A stretch of DNA of 64,000 nucleotides from Nocardia xishanensis NBRC 101358 (GTDB lineage Bacteria > Actinomycetota > Actinomycetes > Mycobacteriales > Mycobacteriaceae): positions 124,001 through 188,000 of the forward strand of contig NZ_BDCF01000005.1 of assembly GCF_001613365.1 (NCBI RefSeq), written 5' to 3'. A program made the translations under genes and the position numbers. Under the pieces are notes generated by a model that was not told the origin of the DNA, ran no database searches, and saw only the letters and a list, made by a program, of their open reading frames with translations. Below, one piece after another: positions 55,293 through 64,000 of the stretch. Position 1 is the first letter of the stretch, and each line of letters starts with the position of its first letter.

Positions 55293-55691
55293 ATGAAGCT
55301 CGTCTCGATCCGTCTGATCACCGATGACATCCAGCGGCTGGTCAGTTTCTATCAGCACGTGACCGGTGTCGAAGCAACCTGGGCTACACCGGATTTCGCC
55401 GAGATCGTCACACCGGCCGGCACCCTCGCGATCGGAAGCACCCGCACCGTGGCGCTGTTCGCTGCGGGCAGCGCGCGCCCAGCCGACAATCACACGGCGA
55501 TCATCGAATTCCTGGTCCCCGACGTCGATGCCGATTACCGGCGGTTGCGGGAGGCGGTCGAGGATTTCGTCAACGAGCCCACGACGATGCCGTGGGGGAA
55601 CCGCTCGTTGCTGTTTCGCGACCCCGACGGCAACCTGATCAATCTCTTCACCCCGGTCACCGCGCAGGCCGCCGCGAAGTTCGCCGGCTGA
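55293..55691 (+). CDS. VOC-superfamily (glyoxalase/bleomycin-resistance-like) protein
   Basis: This 132-residue protein has the vicinal-oxygen-chelate pattern: LITDDIQRLVSFYQHVTGVE, IIEFLVPDVDADYRRL, and FRDPDGNLINLFTP at the C-terminus. It starts at ATG 55293 with AGGAG upstream. It may be an antibiotic-binding protein, a lyase or a dioxygenase; metal ligands are not fully certain. It is divergent from a WYL regulator that probably controls it. Confidence 0.82.
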   Translation: MKLVSIRLITDDIQRLVSFYQHVTGVEATWATPDFAEIVTPAGTLAIGSTRTVALFAAGSARPADNHTAIIEFLVPDVDADYRRLREAVEDFVNEPTTMPWGNRSLLFRDPDGNLINLFTPVTAQAAAKFAG

Positions 55692-55841
55692 CAGCCGCTC
55701 ATCCGCTCGTCGACATTATGTTGCGTCAACTGCTGCGAGCTCGGATTCAGGTCAGCCACGCCTTAGCCGGGAATCCAGGCCGAACGAGAACGCAATGTTC
55801 GGATCCGTGACGGGTACGACGGAATCGAATATTGTTCGCGC

Positions 55842-56630
55842 ATGTTCCCCACCTGGCGAATCGCCTCTGCCAAAGCGACCTTTCAGCGCTCGCCCCGGCA
55901 TGCCAGCCTTGGGCTGGCGAAATCGATCGCACTCGCCGGGTTTCCCGCAGCACTCATCGGATATGCAGTGTGGCCCGGATTACCTTCCACCGCAACCGAA
56001 CTCATCGTTGTAGTCTGGCTGCTGCTCATGGTGGCCACCGTCCTCGTCGCGGGCTGGCTCTGGGCGTGGCGCGTCAGCGAAGTCGCCAAGAAGGAAAGCA
56101 GTGCGCGCTACGACGTGCTGCGGGACATCGAAACCTCGCGGCTCACCCTGCGCCGACCGGCGCCGAAGGACGCAGTCTCGCTCGAAGCCACGATCGATGA
56201 TGCGATGCTCGACGGCAACGGCTGGACAGTACGACATGGCCGGGCACTGATCAAGGCGATCGGCGGCGGCCACCCGACTCCAGGGCTTCTCGTGTTCGAG
56301 TCGCGGTCGGACGCAAGCGTGATCGGTGGCGCGACTGTGCACCCCACCGGCGACGAGACGTCGTCGCGTTCCATCGGTTGGTGGATCGGCCCCAGTTACC
56401 GTGGAGCCGGTTATGCGAGCGAAGCGGTGGCGGCACTCGTCGACGCGATCCACGACGCCGGATATACCAACGTCGAGATCGGCACGAAAGAGTCGAATCT
56501 CGCGGTACAGCGCATCTGCGACAAGATCGGCGCAACGGTAGTGGACCGGCGACCGCAGCCGTTGCCGAACGGATCGACCGTCCCTGGAATCTGGTATGAA
56601 CATCAACGTGTGGTCACAGAACCAACGTGA
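55842..56630 (+). CDS. Membrane-anchored GNAT acetyltransferase
   Basis: This 262-residue protein has two N-terminal membrane helices (SIALAGFPAALIGYAVWPG; LIVVVWLLLMVATVLVAGWL) and then a RimJ/RimL-type GNAT domain from residue 97 (IETSRLTLRRPAPKDAVSLE, IGWWIGPSYRGAGYASEAVA, NLAVQRICDKIGATVV). The GxGxA-like acetyl-CoA motif is RGAGYASEA. The domain would face the cytoplasm. The two-helix anchor is uncommon in this family. Confidence 0.82.
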   Translation: MFPTWRIASAKATFQRSPRHASLGLAKSIALAGFPAALIGYAVWPGLPSTATELIVVVWLLLMVATVLVAGWLWAWRVSEVAKKESSARYDVLRDIETSRLTLRRPAPKDAVSLEATIDDAMLDGNGWTVRHGRALIKAIGGGHPTPGLLVFESRSDASVIGGATVHPTGDETSSRSIGWWIGPSYRGAGYASEAVAALVDAIHDAGYTNVEIGTKESNLAVQRICDKIGATVVDRRPQPLPNGSTVPGIWYEHQRVVTEPT

Positions 56631-56981
56631 TCGGGTGCTCTCCCAGATGTTAATGGGCCCATGACAGCCCGCGGCAAAAGAGTACGTTGGCTACGAGCGG
56701 CTGGTGCCGTGTCAGGAAAGGTTGATGCTGTAACCGTCACCCGGGGTGGCGTGGAGCGGCGCAGACCGTCCGGTTCGTCGTCGTCGGGTCGTCGTCGGTG
56801 ACGGACGCGAGGCTGCCGCCCCGGCCGTCGCGCCGCACGCATCAATGACAGTGACATCCGGCCGGGACATCGGCCCATATTCGACGCTCAACGAACCGGC
56901 AACCGGGAACGGCGATTCCGCCGATAGCAGGCCCTGGCCGCAACGGTCGGTGGAACGCGTCGCGGAGCGTGCCGTCCTGTC
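56631..56981. other. Intergenic region
   Basis: No gene is supported. The stretch GTCGTCGTCGGGTCGTCGTCGGTGACGG near 56776-56802 is a short GTC-rich imperfect repeat, quoted here only by its unit GTCGTC. Nothing else stands out. Confidence 0.35.
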
Positions 56982-57293
56982 TCAGCTGGTGCCGTCCTGC
57001 ACCGGATAGTCGATGACGACCACACCGCCGGTGGCGTAGTTGACGACATCGGCGGCCGCCCGCTGGCCGTACTGCGACGCCCGCGACGCGGCCAAGGCGG
57101 CGGCGTCAGCGAAGTCGGCTTCGAAGACCGCGAAATACGGCGCTTCTCCGTTGGTCGCCGCTACGTCGAAGCTGTATCGCCACGCAAGCAGGCCGGGCCA
57201 ATTCATGACCAGCGGAAGGTGGTTGTTCACGTAGTAGTCGCGGAAGTGGTCAGGGTCGGCGGGCTTGGGATATAGGACGACCAATTTATGCAT
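56982..57293 (-). CDS. EthD-domain protein
   Basis: This 103-residue dimeric alpha-beta-barrel protein of the EthD family has HKLVVLYPKPADPDHFRDYY, HLPLVMNWPGL and YFAVFEADFADAAALAAS. EthD proteins assist monooxygenase or polyketide/quinone reactions, often with no known chemistry of their own. It starts at ATG 57293 and is divergent from a LysR regulator. Confidence 0.85.
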   Translation of the reverse strand: MHKLVVLYPKPADPDHFRDYYVNNHLPLVMNWPGLLAWRYSFDVAATNGEAPYFAVFEADFADAAALAASRASQYGQRAAADVVNYATGGVVVIDYPVQDGTS

Positions 57294-57460
57294 GACGACC
57301 TCCGTTCAGATCAGGGTCGGCGGTGTGTGTGAGTGCGGTGTCCAGTACCGCGGTCAGTTGAATCGTCATACGCGCAGGTTAGGGCTTGATGTGTGGTCGA
57401 GGGAAAGACCGGAACGAGATAGACTCAGAACGGATCGTTATCAATCGGCAGGGAGGGCAC

Positions 57461-58363
57461 GTGGCACCGGATACGGTGAGCCTGCGGTACTTTCTGGTGC
57501 TGGCGCAGGAGTTGAACTTCACCCGCGCGGCCGCACGGATCGGTATCGCGCAGCCCGCACTCAGTGCCCGGATGCGCCGATTGGAGGCGGAACTCGGTAC
57601 GAGCCTGCTGGTTCGCAACACGCGTAGCGTCGTATTGACCACGGCCGGTGCAGCTTTGGCGGAGTCCGCGCCGCCCGCGCTGGCGGCGCTGGACCGGGCA
57701 TGGGACACCGCCCGGAATGCGGGGGCCGGTGAACTGGGCACGCTGCGCATCGGATACAGCCTCAGCACGGGGGCCGAGACGGCACCGGCCCTGGTGGACA
57801 GGCTCATTCGCAGCAGCCAGGGACTCGAGGTCGGCGCGGTCCCGATGGCGACACCAGAGATCTCTCCCGCGGTCGCCGACGGCCGCATCGATGCGGGGAT
57901 CACCCGCGGCGAACAGCCGGGTCGTGGCGTGCGCCGGTTCCTGCTGCGGCGTGTGCGTGTCGGGGTCCAATTGGCACAGCATCATCCGCTGGCCGAACAC
58001 CCGGAGATCGAGATCGCCGACGCGGCCAAGTATCCGCTGCGACTCCCCGACCGTACGGCCAACCCCGTGATCCACGATCAGCTGTCCGCACTGTTCCGCG
58101 ACACCCAGCCGAGCCCCCGATTCCACACGCCCGCAGTCTCTTTCGACCTGTCTCAGAGCGACCTACGCGACGGGCTCACCCTCGCTCCGGCCGGTGAAGT
58201 CGCGGTCACGACACAACCGGCCGGTCTCACCTGGCGACCGCTGCAGGGCGCACCCGCCTTGACCATCCACCTGGTCCTCCCGCGCGTGCAGTCACCACTA
58301 CACCGCCGAATCCGTACCGTCGCCAAAACCCTGGCGCACGAGCTGCACTGGCTGCCGGACTGA
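57461..58363 (+). CDS. LysR-family transcriptional regulator
   Basis: This 300-residue protein has an N-terminal HTH (VSLRYFLVLAQELNFTRAAA, IGIAQPALSARMRRLEAELG) and a C-terminal substrate-binding domain. GTG 57461 was chosen because GGGAGGG stands just before it and the LysR N-terminus begins there; the frame is open from 57386. It lies 167 bp from the divergent EthD gene, its likely target. Confidence 0.87.
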   Translation: MAPDTVSLRYFLVLAQELNFTRAAARIGIAQPALSARMRRLEAELGTSLLVRNTRSVVLTTAGAALAESAPPALAALDRAWDTARNAGAGELGTLRIGYSLSTGAETAPALVDRLIRSSQGLEVGAVPMATPEISPAVADGRIDAGITRGEQPGRGVRRFLLRRVRVGVQLAQHHPLAEHPEIEIADAAKYPLRLPDRTANPVIHDQLSALFRDTQPSPRFHTPAVSFDLSQSDLRDGLTLAPAGEVAVTTQPAGLTWRPLQGAPALTIHLVLPRVQSPLHRRIRTVAKTLAHELHWLPD

Positions 58364-58824
58364 CGCGCAGCAGGTCACCCGAGACGGACGTCGACGATGG
58401 CGAGGCCGACCCGCACCCCCAGGGCCAGGGCCTGCGCCGACAGCGCGGGCGTCGCCGCCTGGAACTGCTCAGCAGACCGAGCGTGACCGACCAGTTCGCG
58501 GTTCCGCCACTGCCTAACCGATCCATCAGGATTCGTGCTCTCGCCGCGCCGAATCACGGGGCTGATGTAGGGAGAGGTGACATCGTCGTCTCACTCCCGC
58601 AAGCGGGCATTCGAGGAGTGTGTAACGAACATCTCACCCCCGCCAGCATCGCGACCTCTTCTCTGCGCAGCCCCGGCGTGCGCCGCCCGGCCGCGGTGAC
58701 AAGGCCGACGTCATCCGGGGTGAGCCGGGCGCGGCGGGTGCGCAGGAAGTTGTTCGCGGCGCAGAGTCGCCGCCGCAGGGGATTCGCCGGGCATATGCCA
58801 CGGTAACAATCGGGCCCCGCGTGC
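58364..58824. other. Intergenic region
   Basis: No gene is supported between the convergent LysR and repeat-containing protein genes. Open frames here are Arg/Ala-rich shadows. Confidence 0.4.
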
Positions 58825-60084
58825 TCACCCGACGGCGTGCTCCACGCCTACGGTGAGCAGTTCTTCGCACGCGGCAAGCAAGGTAGCGCGTAGCGTCGCG
58901 GCCCGCTCGGCGAGTTCGGCCTGTCGGCGGACGTATTCCGCTCGGCCGGAAGGGGTTTCGATGGGAATCGGGGTGTAGCCGTAGTCGCCGAGATCGTAGG
59001 GGCTGGCGCGCATATCGAGTTCGCGTGCGGCGCAGGCCAATTCGAAGCATTCCAGGACGAGCGTGGAAGAGACGAGCGGGACGAGCTTGAAACTCCACTT
59101 GTAGAGGTCCATATTGGCGTGCAGGCAACCGGGCTGTTCGGTGGCCACCTGGTCGGCGCGGGTGAGCGGTCTCGCGTTGCGGCCGACGGCGTCCGGGGTG
59201 AAGAAACGGAAAGCGTCGAAGTGGGTGCACCGCAACGACATCGCTTCGACCACGGCGTCGGTGTCCGCCGCTCCGAGCCGCAGCGGCACCTGGCGGTGGC
59301 GGACGTCGTCGGTGCGGTACACCATGGCCCACTCGTGCAGGCCGAAACAGGAGAGCTGCGCAGGGCGGGACGCCGTGGCACGCAAGAGGTTCGCGACGAA
59401 CTCGAGGGTGTCGCGGCGGCGTGCAAGGTACGCGGGATCCGCCGCGAACACCGGTCCGTGATCGGTCGCGAGCGTGCCGGACCACTCGGGAGCGCCCGTC
59501 TGACCCGGCTGCACGCGCGTGTGGCCATTGCTGGGCGGCTCGAGCGTGTCCGTCTGGCCGAGCTGCGCGTGTGCGCCGACTCGGCTGGAGCGCTCGGGTG
59601 CAAATGCCTGACCGTGCGGCTCGTGTACGCCGACCTGGGTGAATCGCTCGGGTGTCTCCGCTTGACCGGGCCGCGCCTGTGCGCTGCCTCGGCTCGAGCG
59701 CTCGGGCGAGTTCGTCTGGCCGAGCCACGGGTGAGCGTCGACTTGGCTGGAGCGCTCGGGCGTGTCCGCCTGACCGAGCGGCTTGTGCGCGTCGCCTTGG
59801 TTGGCCTCCGGGACCCAGCCTGACAAGTCGGCCGAGAGCCGTCGATACCCCCGCGCACCCTCGTACTCGCGTGCACCGGCCAACCCGACGCCGAACCCGG
59901 GATGCCACCGGCGCAACTGAGCGGGTTTGTTGCCGTAGTAGGTGAACAGGAAGTCGATCACCGGATGCGTGGAACCGGCGGCCCGCCGCTCCAGGTACGG
60001 CCCGACGAGCTCGTCCAGCCGGGCCTGGTACGCGGCGGCGCGGGCACGCCAATCATCCTCCGCCAAAACGCTTTCGAGTATCAT
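58825..60084 (-). CDS. Conserved hypothetical protein interrupted by six 18-residue repeats
   Basis: This 419-residue protein has a conserved N-terminal part (residues 1-90: ESVLAEDDWRARAAAYQARL, DFLFTYYGNKPAQLRRWHPG) and a conserved C-terminal part (about 215-419: LSCFGLHEWAMVYRTDD, CLHANMDLYKWSFKLVP, DLGDYGYTPIPIETPSG). Related actinobacterial proteins are, as I recall, sometimes labelled 3-methyladenine DNA glycosylase, a label I would not trust. Between them lies a repeat insert (98-205), which is hydrophilic and Gln/Pro/Ser-rich. ATG 60084 has GGGAG upstream. Its function is unknown. Confidence 0.75.
   Translation of the reverse strand: MILESVLAEDDWRARAAAYQARLDELVGPYLERRAAGSTHPVIDFLFTYYGNKPAQLRRWHPGFGVGLAGAREYEGARGYRRLSADLSGWVPEANQGDAHKPLGQADTPERSSQVDAHPWLGQTNSPERSSRGSAQARPGQAETPERFTQVGVHEPHGQAFAPERSSRVGAHAQLGQTDTLEPPSNGHTRVQPGQTGAPEWSGTLATDHGPVFAADPAYLARRRDTLEFVANLLRATASRPAQLSCFGLHEWAMVYRTDDVRHRQVPLRLGAADTDAVVEAMSLRCTHFDAFRFFTPDAVGRNARPLTRADQVATEQPGCLHANMDLYKWSFKLVPLVSSTLVLECFELACAARELDMRASPYDLGDYGYTPIPIETPSGRAEYVRRQAELAERAATLRATLLAACEELLTVGVEHAVG
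59470..59793 (-). repeat. Six tandem 54-bp (18-residue) repeats within a CDS
   Basis: Residues 98-205 of the protein are six consecutive 18-residue units, for example DAHKPLGQADTPERSSQV, DAHPWLGQTNSPERSSRG and GVHEPHGQAFAPERSSRV. The constant core is GQ-x-x-x-PERSS. All units are exactly 54 bp, so the frame is kept. The outer units are the most diverged. Confidence 0.9.
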
Positions 60085-60292
60085 GCGGACTCCCGGGCGT
60101 CTGGCAATACCGCAGACTCTTCGGCCTGCACGTGCGCGAACCGGCCCGCGCCCCAGTGTCGCCCACACACGCCGAGCGGCCGCCGACCGCTGTCCGCTCG
60201 GTGGTCCGTGACGTGGGTATCTGCCGCGAACCCGGCCCGCGCCACCGCGCCGCACGGCGCGACACCGCGAGGGAATACGGTGGCGCGGAACA

Positions 60293-61357
60293 TCATTCGG
60301 CGATCCGGTGGGTGGTGTCGCGGACCGTGCCGACGAACTCCTCGACCAGGTCCTCCAGCGCGACGATGCCCACGGTGTTGCCGCGGGTGTCGACGACGCG
60401 GCCCAGGTGGCTGCTGGTGCGGCGCAAGCGGGCCAGCGCCTCGAACAGCGTGGTGGCCGCGCCGACCGTCGGGAGCGGGCGGATATCGGTGCGCGGAATC
60501 GGCGTGCCCGGGCCCGCGGTGTCGTCGGCGACCTTGTCCAGCACGTCCTTGACGTGCAGGTAGCCGACGAGCGAACCGTCGCTCGCGCGCACCGGATAGC
60601 GGGAGAAGCCGGTCTCCGTGACCGCGGTCTCGACGTCGCCGAGCGTCGTCCCGTTGCCGCGCAACGGCACCGAGCGCGTGGTGGCCAGCGGCACCATCAC
60701 GTCGGCGACGATCCGGTCGGAGGTGCCGAGCGCCTGCGTGAGGCGACGGTGCTCCTCCTCGTCGAGCAGACCCTCCGAACGGGATTCACCGATCATCTCG
60801 GCGAGTTCCACGCTGGAGACCGTGGCCTCCAGCTCGTCCTTGGGCTCGATGCGCAGCAGCCGCAGCGACAGGTTGGCCGCCAAGTTGTAGATCGCGATCA
60901 GCGGGCGGGCTATCCGCAACCACACCAGGTGCATCGGAACCAGCAGCAGCGCACTGCGTTCCGGCCCGGCGAGCGCGATGTTCTTCGGGATCATCTCGCC
61001 GAAGAGAATGTGCAGGATCACCACGATGGTCAGCGCGAGCGCGAAGGCAACCGGGTGCAGCAGCTGGTCGGGCAGGCCGAGCAGCTCGAACGGCCCCTCC
61101 AGCAGGTGCGCGACGGCGGGCTCGCCGACGCGACCGAGCAGGATCGAACAGATCGTGATACCCAGCTGCGCGGCGGCGAGCATCATCGACAGGTTCTCCC
61201 CGGCGCGGATGACCGTGGTGGCGTTGCGCTTCCCCTGGGCGGCCAGCGCCTCGAGGCGGTCGCGCCGCGCGGAGATCAGCGCGAACTCGGCGCCGACGAA
61301 GAAGGCATTGCCCGCCAGCAGCACCACCGTGAGCAGGACACCGAACAGATCACCCAT
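60293..61357 (-). CDS. CNNM/CBS-domain membrane protein (short form)
   Basis: This 354-residue protein has an N-terminal CNNM (DUF21) transmembrane domain (NAFFVGAEFALISARRDRLE, AAQLGITICSILLG, FGEMIPKNIALAGPE) and a pair of CBS domains from about residue 205 (VADVMVPLATTRSVPL; GNTVGIVALEDLVEEFVGTV). It lacks the C-terminal CorC_HlyC domain of its neighbour. CNNM/CorC proteins take part in Mg2+ transport; the hemolysin label is historical. It overlaps the upstream partner gene by 8 bp and probably forms a heterodimer with it. Confidence 0.88.
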   Translation of the reverse strand: MGDLFGVLLTVVLLAGNAFFVGAEFALISARRDRLEALAAQGKRNATTVIRAGENLSMMLAAAQLGITICSILLGRVGEPAVAHLLEGPFELLGLPDQLLHPVAFALALTIVVILHILFGEMIPKNIALAGPERSALLLVPMHLVWLRIARPLIAIYNLAANLSLRLLRIEPKDELEATVSSVELAEMIGESRSEGLLDEEEHRRLTQALGTSDRIVADVMVPLATTRSVPLRGNGTTLGDVETAVTETGFSRYPVRASDGSLVGYLHVKDVLDKVADDTAGPGTPIPRTDIRPLPTVGAATTLFEALARLRRTSSHLGRVVDTRGNTVGIVALEDLVEEFVGTVRDTTHRIAE

Positions 61358-62747
61358 GACTGTGCTCCTGCGACGTGTGGGCGATCAGCGCCTCCGGCGT
61401 GACGGGAATCAGCCGGACCCGGTCGATGCGGCGGCCATCCATGCGTTCGACCCTGGCGATCCAGCCGCCGTGATCGGTTTCGTACGCGCTTCGGTGGCCC
61501 GTGGTGGAATTGGGCAGCACTACTTCGTCGCCGACCACCGGAATGCGGCCGAGGCCGGTCAATACCAGACCCCCGAGAGTTTCGTATTCGCCCTCCGGCG
61601 CGTCGTAGCCGGTGGCGCGCGAGACCTCGTCGATGCGCAGCAGACCGGAGCAGTCCCAGCCGTCGGAGACCCGCCGCACCTCGCGCTCCTCCTCGTCGTG
61701 CTCGTCGCGCACGTCGCCGAGGATCTCCTCGATCAGGTCCTCCATGGTGACCAGGCCCGCGGTGCCGCCGTACTCGTCGACGACCAGCGCGACCTGCATG
61801 CCGTCGGCACGCACGCGTTCGAGCACCTCGTCGCCGTCCAGGCTGGCGGGCACTATCGGCACGGGGCGGGCCAGCAGTTGCAGTGGGATGGTGCGCCGCA
61901 CGTTCGCGGGATGGGTGAACGCCTGCTTGACGTGCACCACGCCGAGGGTGTTGTCGAGGTCGCCGTCGATGACCGGGAACCTGGAGTAGCCGGTGCGGCT
62001 GGCGGCGGCGATCAGATCGGCGATGGTGTCGGACTTGTCCAGCGACTCGACCTTCACCCGCGGCGTCATGAGCTCTTCGGCGCTGCGCTCGCCGAACTGC
62101 AGCGACCGGTCCATCACCAGGGCGGTGCGCTGGTCGAGCGCGCCGCGCTGCGCGGAGGTGCGCACCAGCGAGCCGAGTTCCTGCGGCGAACGGGCCGAGC
62201 GCAGCTCCTCGGCGGGTTCGACGCCGAGGCGGCGAACCACCCAGTTCGCGGTGCCGTTCAGGAAGTGGATCATCCACTTGAACACCACCGAGAAGGCGAT
62301 CATCGGGCCCGCGGTCATGCGCGCGGTCGCCATCGGCTTGGCGATGGCGATGTTCTTGGGCACCAGTTCGCCGTAGATCATCGACAGCGAGGTGGCCAGC
62401 ACCAGGGCCAACGCCAGCGAGACGCCGCCGGCCGCGCTCGGGTTCATGCCGACCGCGGTGAACACCGGCGCCAGTAGTCGAGCGAGGACAGGCTCGGCGA
62501 TGTAACCCGTGATCAGCGTGGTGATGGTGATGCCGAGCTGGGCGCCCGACAGCTGGAACGAGAGCGTGCGGTGCGCCTGACGCACCATCCGCGAGCGCAC
62601 GTCACCGGTGCGGGCGTGCGCCTCGACGGTGCTGCGTTCCAGGGCGGTGAGCGAGAATTCGGCCGCGACGAACAGCGCGGTGCCTGCGGTGAGGGCGACG
62701 AACCCGACCAGGCTGAGAATCGTGAGGACGGTGGACACGATCAACAC
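61350..62747 (-). CDS. CNNM/CBS/CorC_HlyC-domain membrane protein (long form)
   Basis: This 465-residue protein has a CNNM transmembrane domain (ALFVAAEFSLTALERSTVEA, SGAQLGITITTLITG, YGELVPKNIAIAKP), two CBS domains (AEELMTPRVKVESL; GGTAGLVTMEDLIEEILGDV) and a C-terminal CorC_HlyC domain (RIDEVSRATGYDAPEGEYET, RIPVVGDEV). It starts at GTG 62747 or a GTG three codons later. The gene pair next to guaB1 matches the M. tuberculosis order Rv1841c-Rv1842c-Rv1843c. The likely role is Mg2+/divalent cation efflux or homeostasis. Confidence 0.9.
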   Translation of the reverse strand: MLIVSTVLTILSLVGFVALTAGTALFVAAEFSLTALERSTVEAHARTGDVRSRMVRQAHRTLSFQLSGAQLGITITTLITGYIAEPVLARLLAPVFTAVGMNPSAAGGVSLALALVLATSLSMIYGELVPKNIAIAKPMATARMTAGPMIAFSVVFKWMIHFLNGTANWVVRRLGVEPAEELRSARSPQELGSLVRTSAQRGALDQRTALVMDRSLQFGERSAEELMTPRVKVESLDKSDTIADLIAAASRTGYSRFPVIDGDLDNTLGVVHVKQAFTHPANVRRTIPLQLLARPVPIVPASLDGDEVLERVRADGMQVALVVDEYGGTAGLVTMEDLIEEILGDVRDEHDEEEREVRRVSDGWDCSGLLRIDEVSRATGYDAPEGEYETLGGLVLTGLGRIPVVGDEVVLPNSTTGHRSAYETDHGGWIARVERMDGRRIDRVRLIPVTPEALIAHTSQEHSHG

Positions 62748-62828
62748 CGCCCGCGGAGCGCGGTACTACGGAACACGCGGGATGGAGCTGGTTCGGGCTG
62801 GCTTGCTGCGGGAAGGAGAGCGCCGGGT

Positions 62829-62887
62829 TTGTCACCCGGCTCGGTAGAGGAGCCCTCCTGTGCGGCGCCCTCGGACGCGGGTGACAA
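62829..62887 (-). ncRNA. Candidate structured leader of the CNNM operon
   Basis: TTGTCACCCG (62829-62838) and CGGGTGACAA (62878-62887) are perfect 10-bp complementary arms enclosing 39 nt, which can fold further (GCTC/GAGC, AGGAG/CTCCT). On the minus strand this lies 80 bp before the CNNM start, within the likely 5' leader. It does not match the M-box or other riboswitch consensus I know. It could also be an operator or a terminator remnant. Confidence 0.4.
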
Positions 62888-62945
62888 CTTGTTCCTTTCG
62901 GCATACGGAAATCGTGGTGCCGGGCGACCCGGCAACCACCATGTT

Positions 62946-62977
62946 ACCGGCCGACGCGGTGGATCGCGTCGGCCGGT
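62946..62977 (-). terminator. Terminator-like hairpin after guaB1
   Basis: ACCGGCCGACGCG (62946-62958) pairs perfectly with CGCGTCGGCCGGT (62965-62977) around a 6-nt loop, 25 bp after the guaB1 stop. There is no U tract, which is common in high-GC actinobacteria. Confidence 0.6.
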
Positions 62978-63002
62978 CTTCGTCCTGTTCGCGTGTCGGT
63001 GT

Positions 63003-64000
<998 letters not shown>

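Noticed and set aside
59470-59793. CRISPR or intergenic satellite
   Set aside because: Units are contiguous without spacers and encode protein in frame.
60978-62477. A 499-codon plus-strand frame opposite the CNNM genes
   Set aside because: Antisense shadow; both CNNM genes have intact domains on the other strand.
62829-62887. M-box (Mg2+) riboswitch
   Set aside because: The conserved M-box core sequence as I know it is absent; only a generic inverted repeat before a Mg2+-type transporter can be claimed.

Overview
The window is high-GC actinobacterial DNA, most likely from Nocardia or a close relative in the Mycobacteriales. Four things suggest this: GTG starts and ATGA/GTGA stop-start overlaps are frequent; a WS/DGAT wax-ester synthase and a UsfY-like protein are present; an OtsB1-type giant protein lies beside an Acg-type nitroreductase; and the right end carries two CNNM/CBS membrane proteins beside guaB1, an arrangement I recall from Mycobacterium tuberculosis (Rv1841c-Rv1843c). 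The species call is inference, because no rRNA gene or other marker is in view. No rRNA, tRNA, CRISPR array, insertion sequence or phage was seen.

Left third (1-15.8 kb): a hypoxia/dormancy-type block. A tightly overlapped plus-strand operon encodes an acyl/acetyl-CoA synthetase (cut by the window start), E1 alpha, E1 beta and E2 of a 2-oxoacid dehydrogenase, and an acyl carrier protein. Then come an Acg-like nitroreductase, a very large phosphoglucomutase/trehalose-6-phosphate phosphatase/GH65 phosphorylase fusion, a flavodoxin, and a complete minus-strand operon for a group 3b-type [NiFe] hydrogenase (HydB-like FeS subunit, a cNMP-binding protein, diaphorase subunit, small and large subunits, maturation endopeptidase). 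Palindromes resembling the DosR box lie upstream of the hydrogenase operon and, more weakly, between the nitroreductase and the giant fusion. Between the hydrogenase large subunit and its endopeptidase, a 75-bp sequence duplicated in tandem encodes two micro-ORFs. Each is joined to its neighbour by a stop-start overlap.

Middle (15.8-48 kb): accessory metabolism and regulation. It holds MFS exporters, LysR/AraC/LuxR/TetR/MerR regulators, two amidases, a wax-ester synthase, an acyl-CoA ligase divergent from an MHS transporter, a MerR-HEAT fusion beside a second HEAT protein with a classical 19-bp-spacer MerR promoter, a 33-codon peptide gene with its own terminator, a coupled LVIVD/DUF305 pair, a divergent pair of DUF2690 genes (one secreted, one HTH-membrane-anchored), a Coq4-motif protein, and a two-gene KAS III set in which only the first protein keeps the catalytic triad. 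Several genes are decaying: a sterol desaturase with a TAG stop in frame, a GNAT tail, a head-to-head scar between an HTH gene and a serine hydrolase, and an old yellow enzyme gene that reads through into non-homologous sequence.

Right third (48-64 kb): a TetR/amine oxidase divergent pair, an orphan DUF35 protein, a large NB-ARC LuxR regulator, a WYL regulator/VOC pair, a membrane-anchored GNAT, an EthD/LysR pair, a conserved protein interrupted by six 18-residue repeats, the two CNNM/CBS proteins behind a strong inverted repeat in their leader, and guaB1 (cut by the window end).
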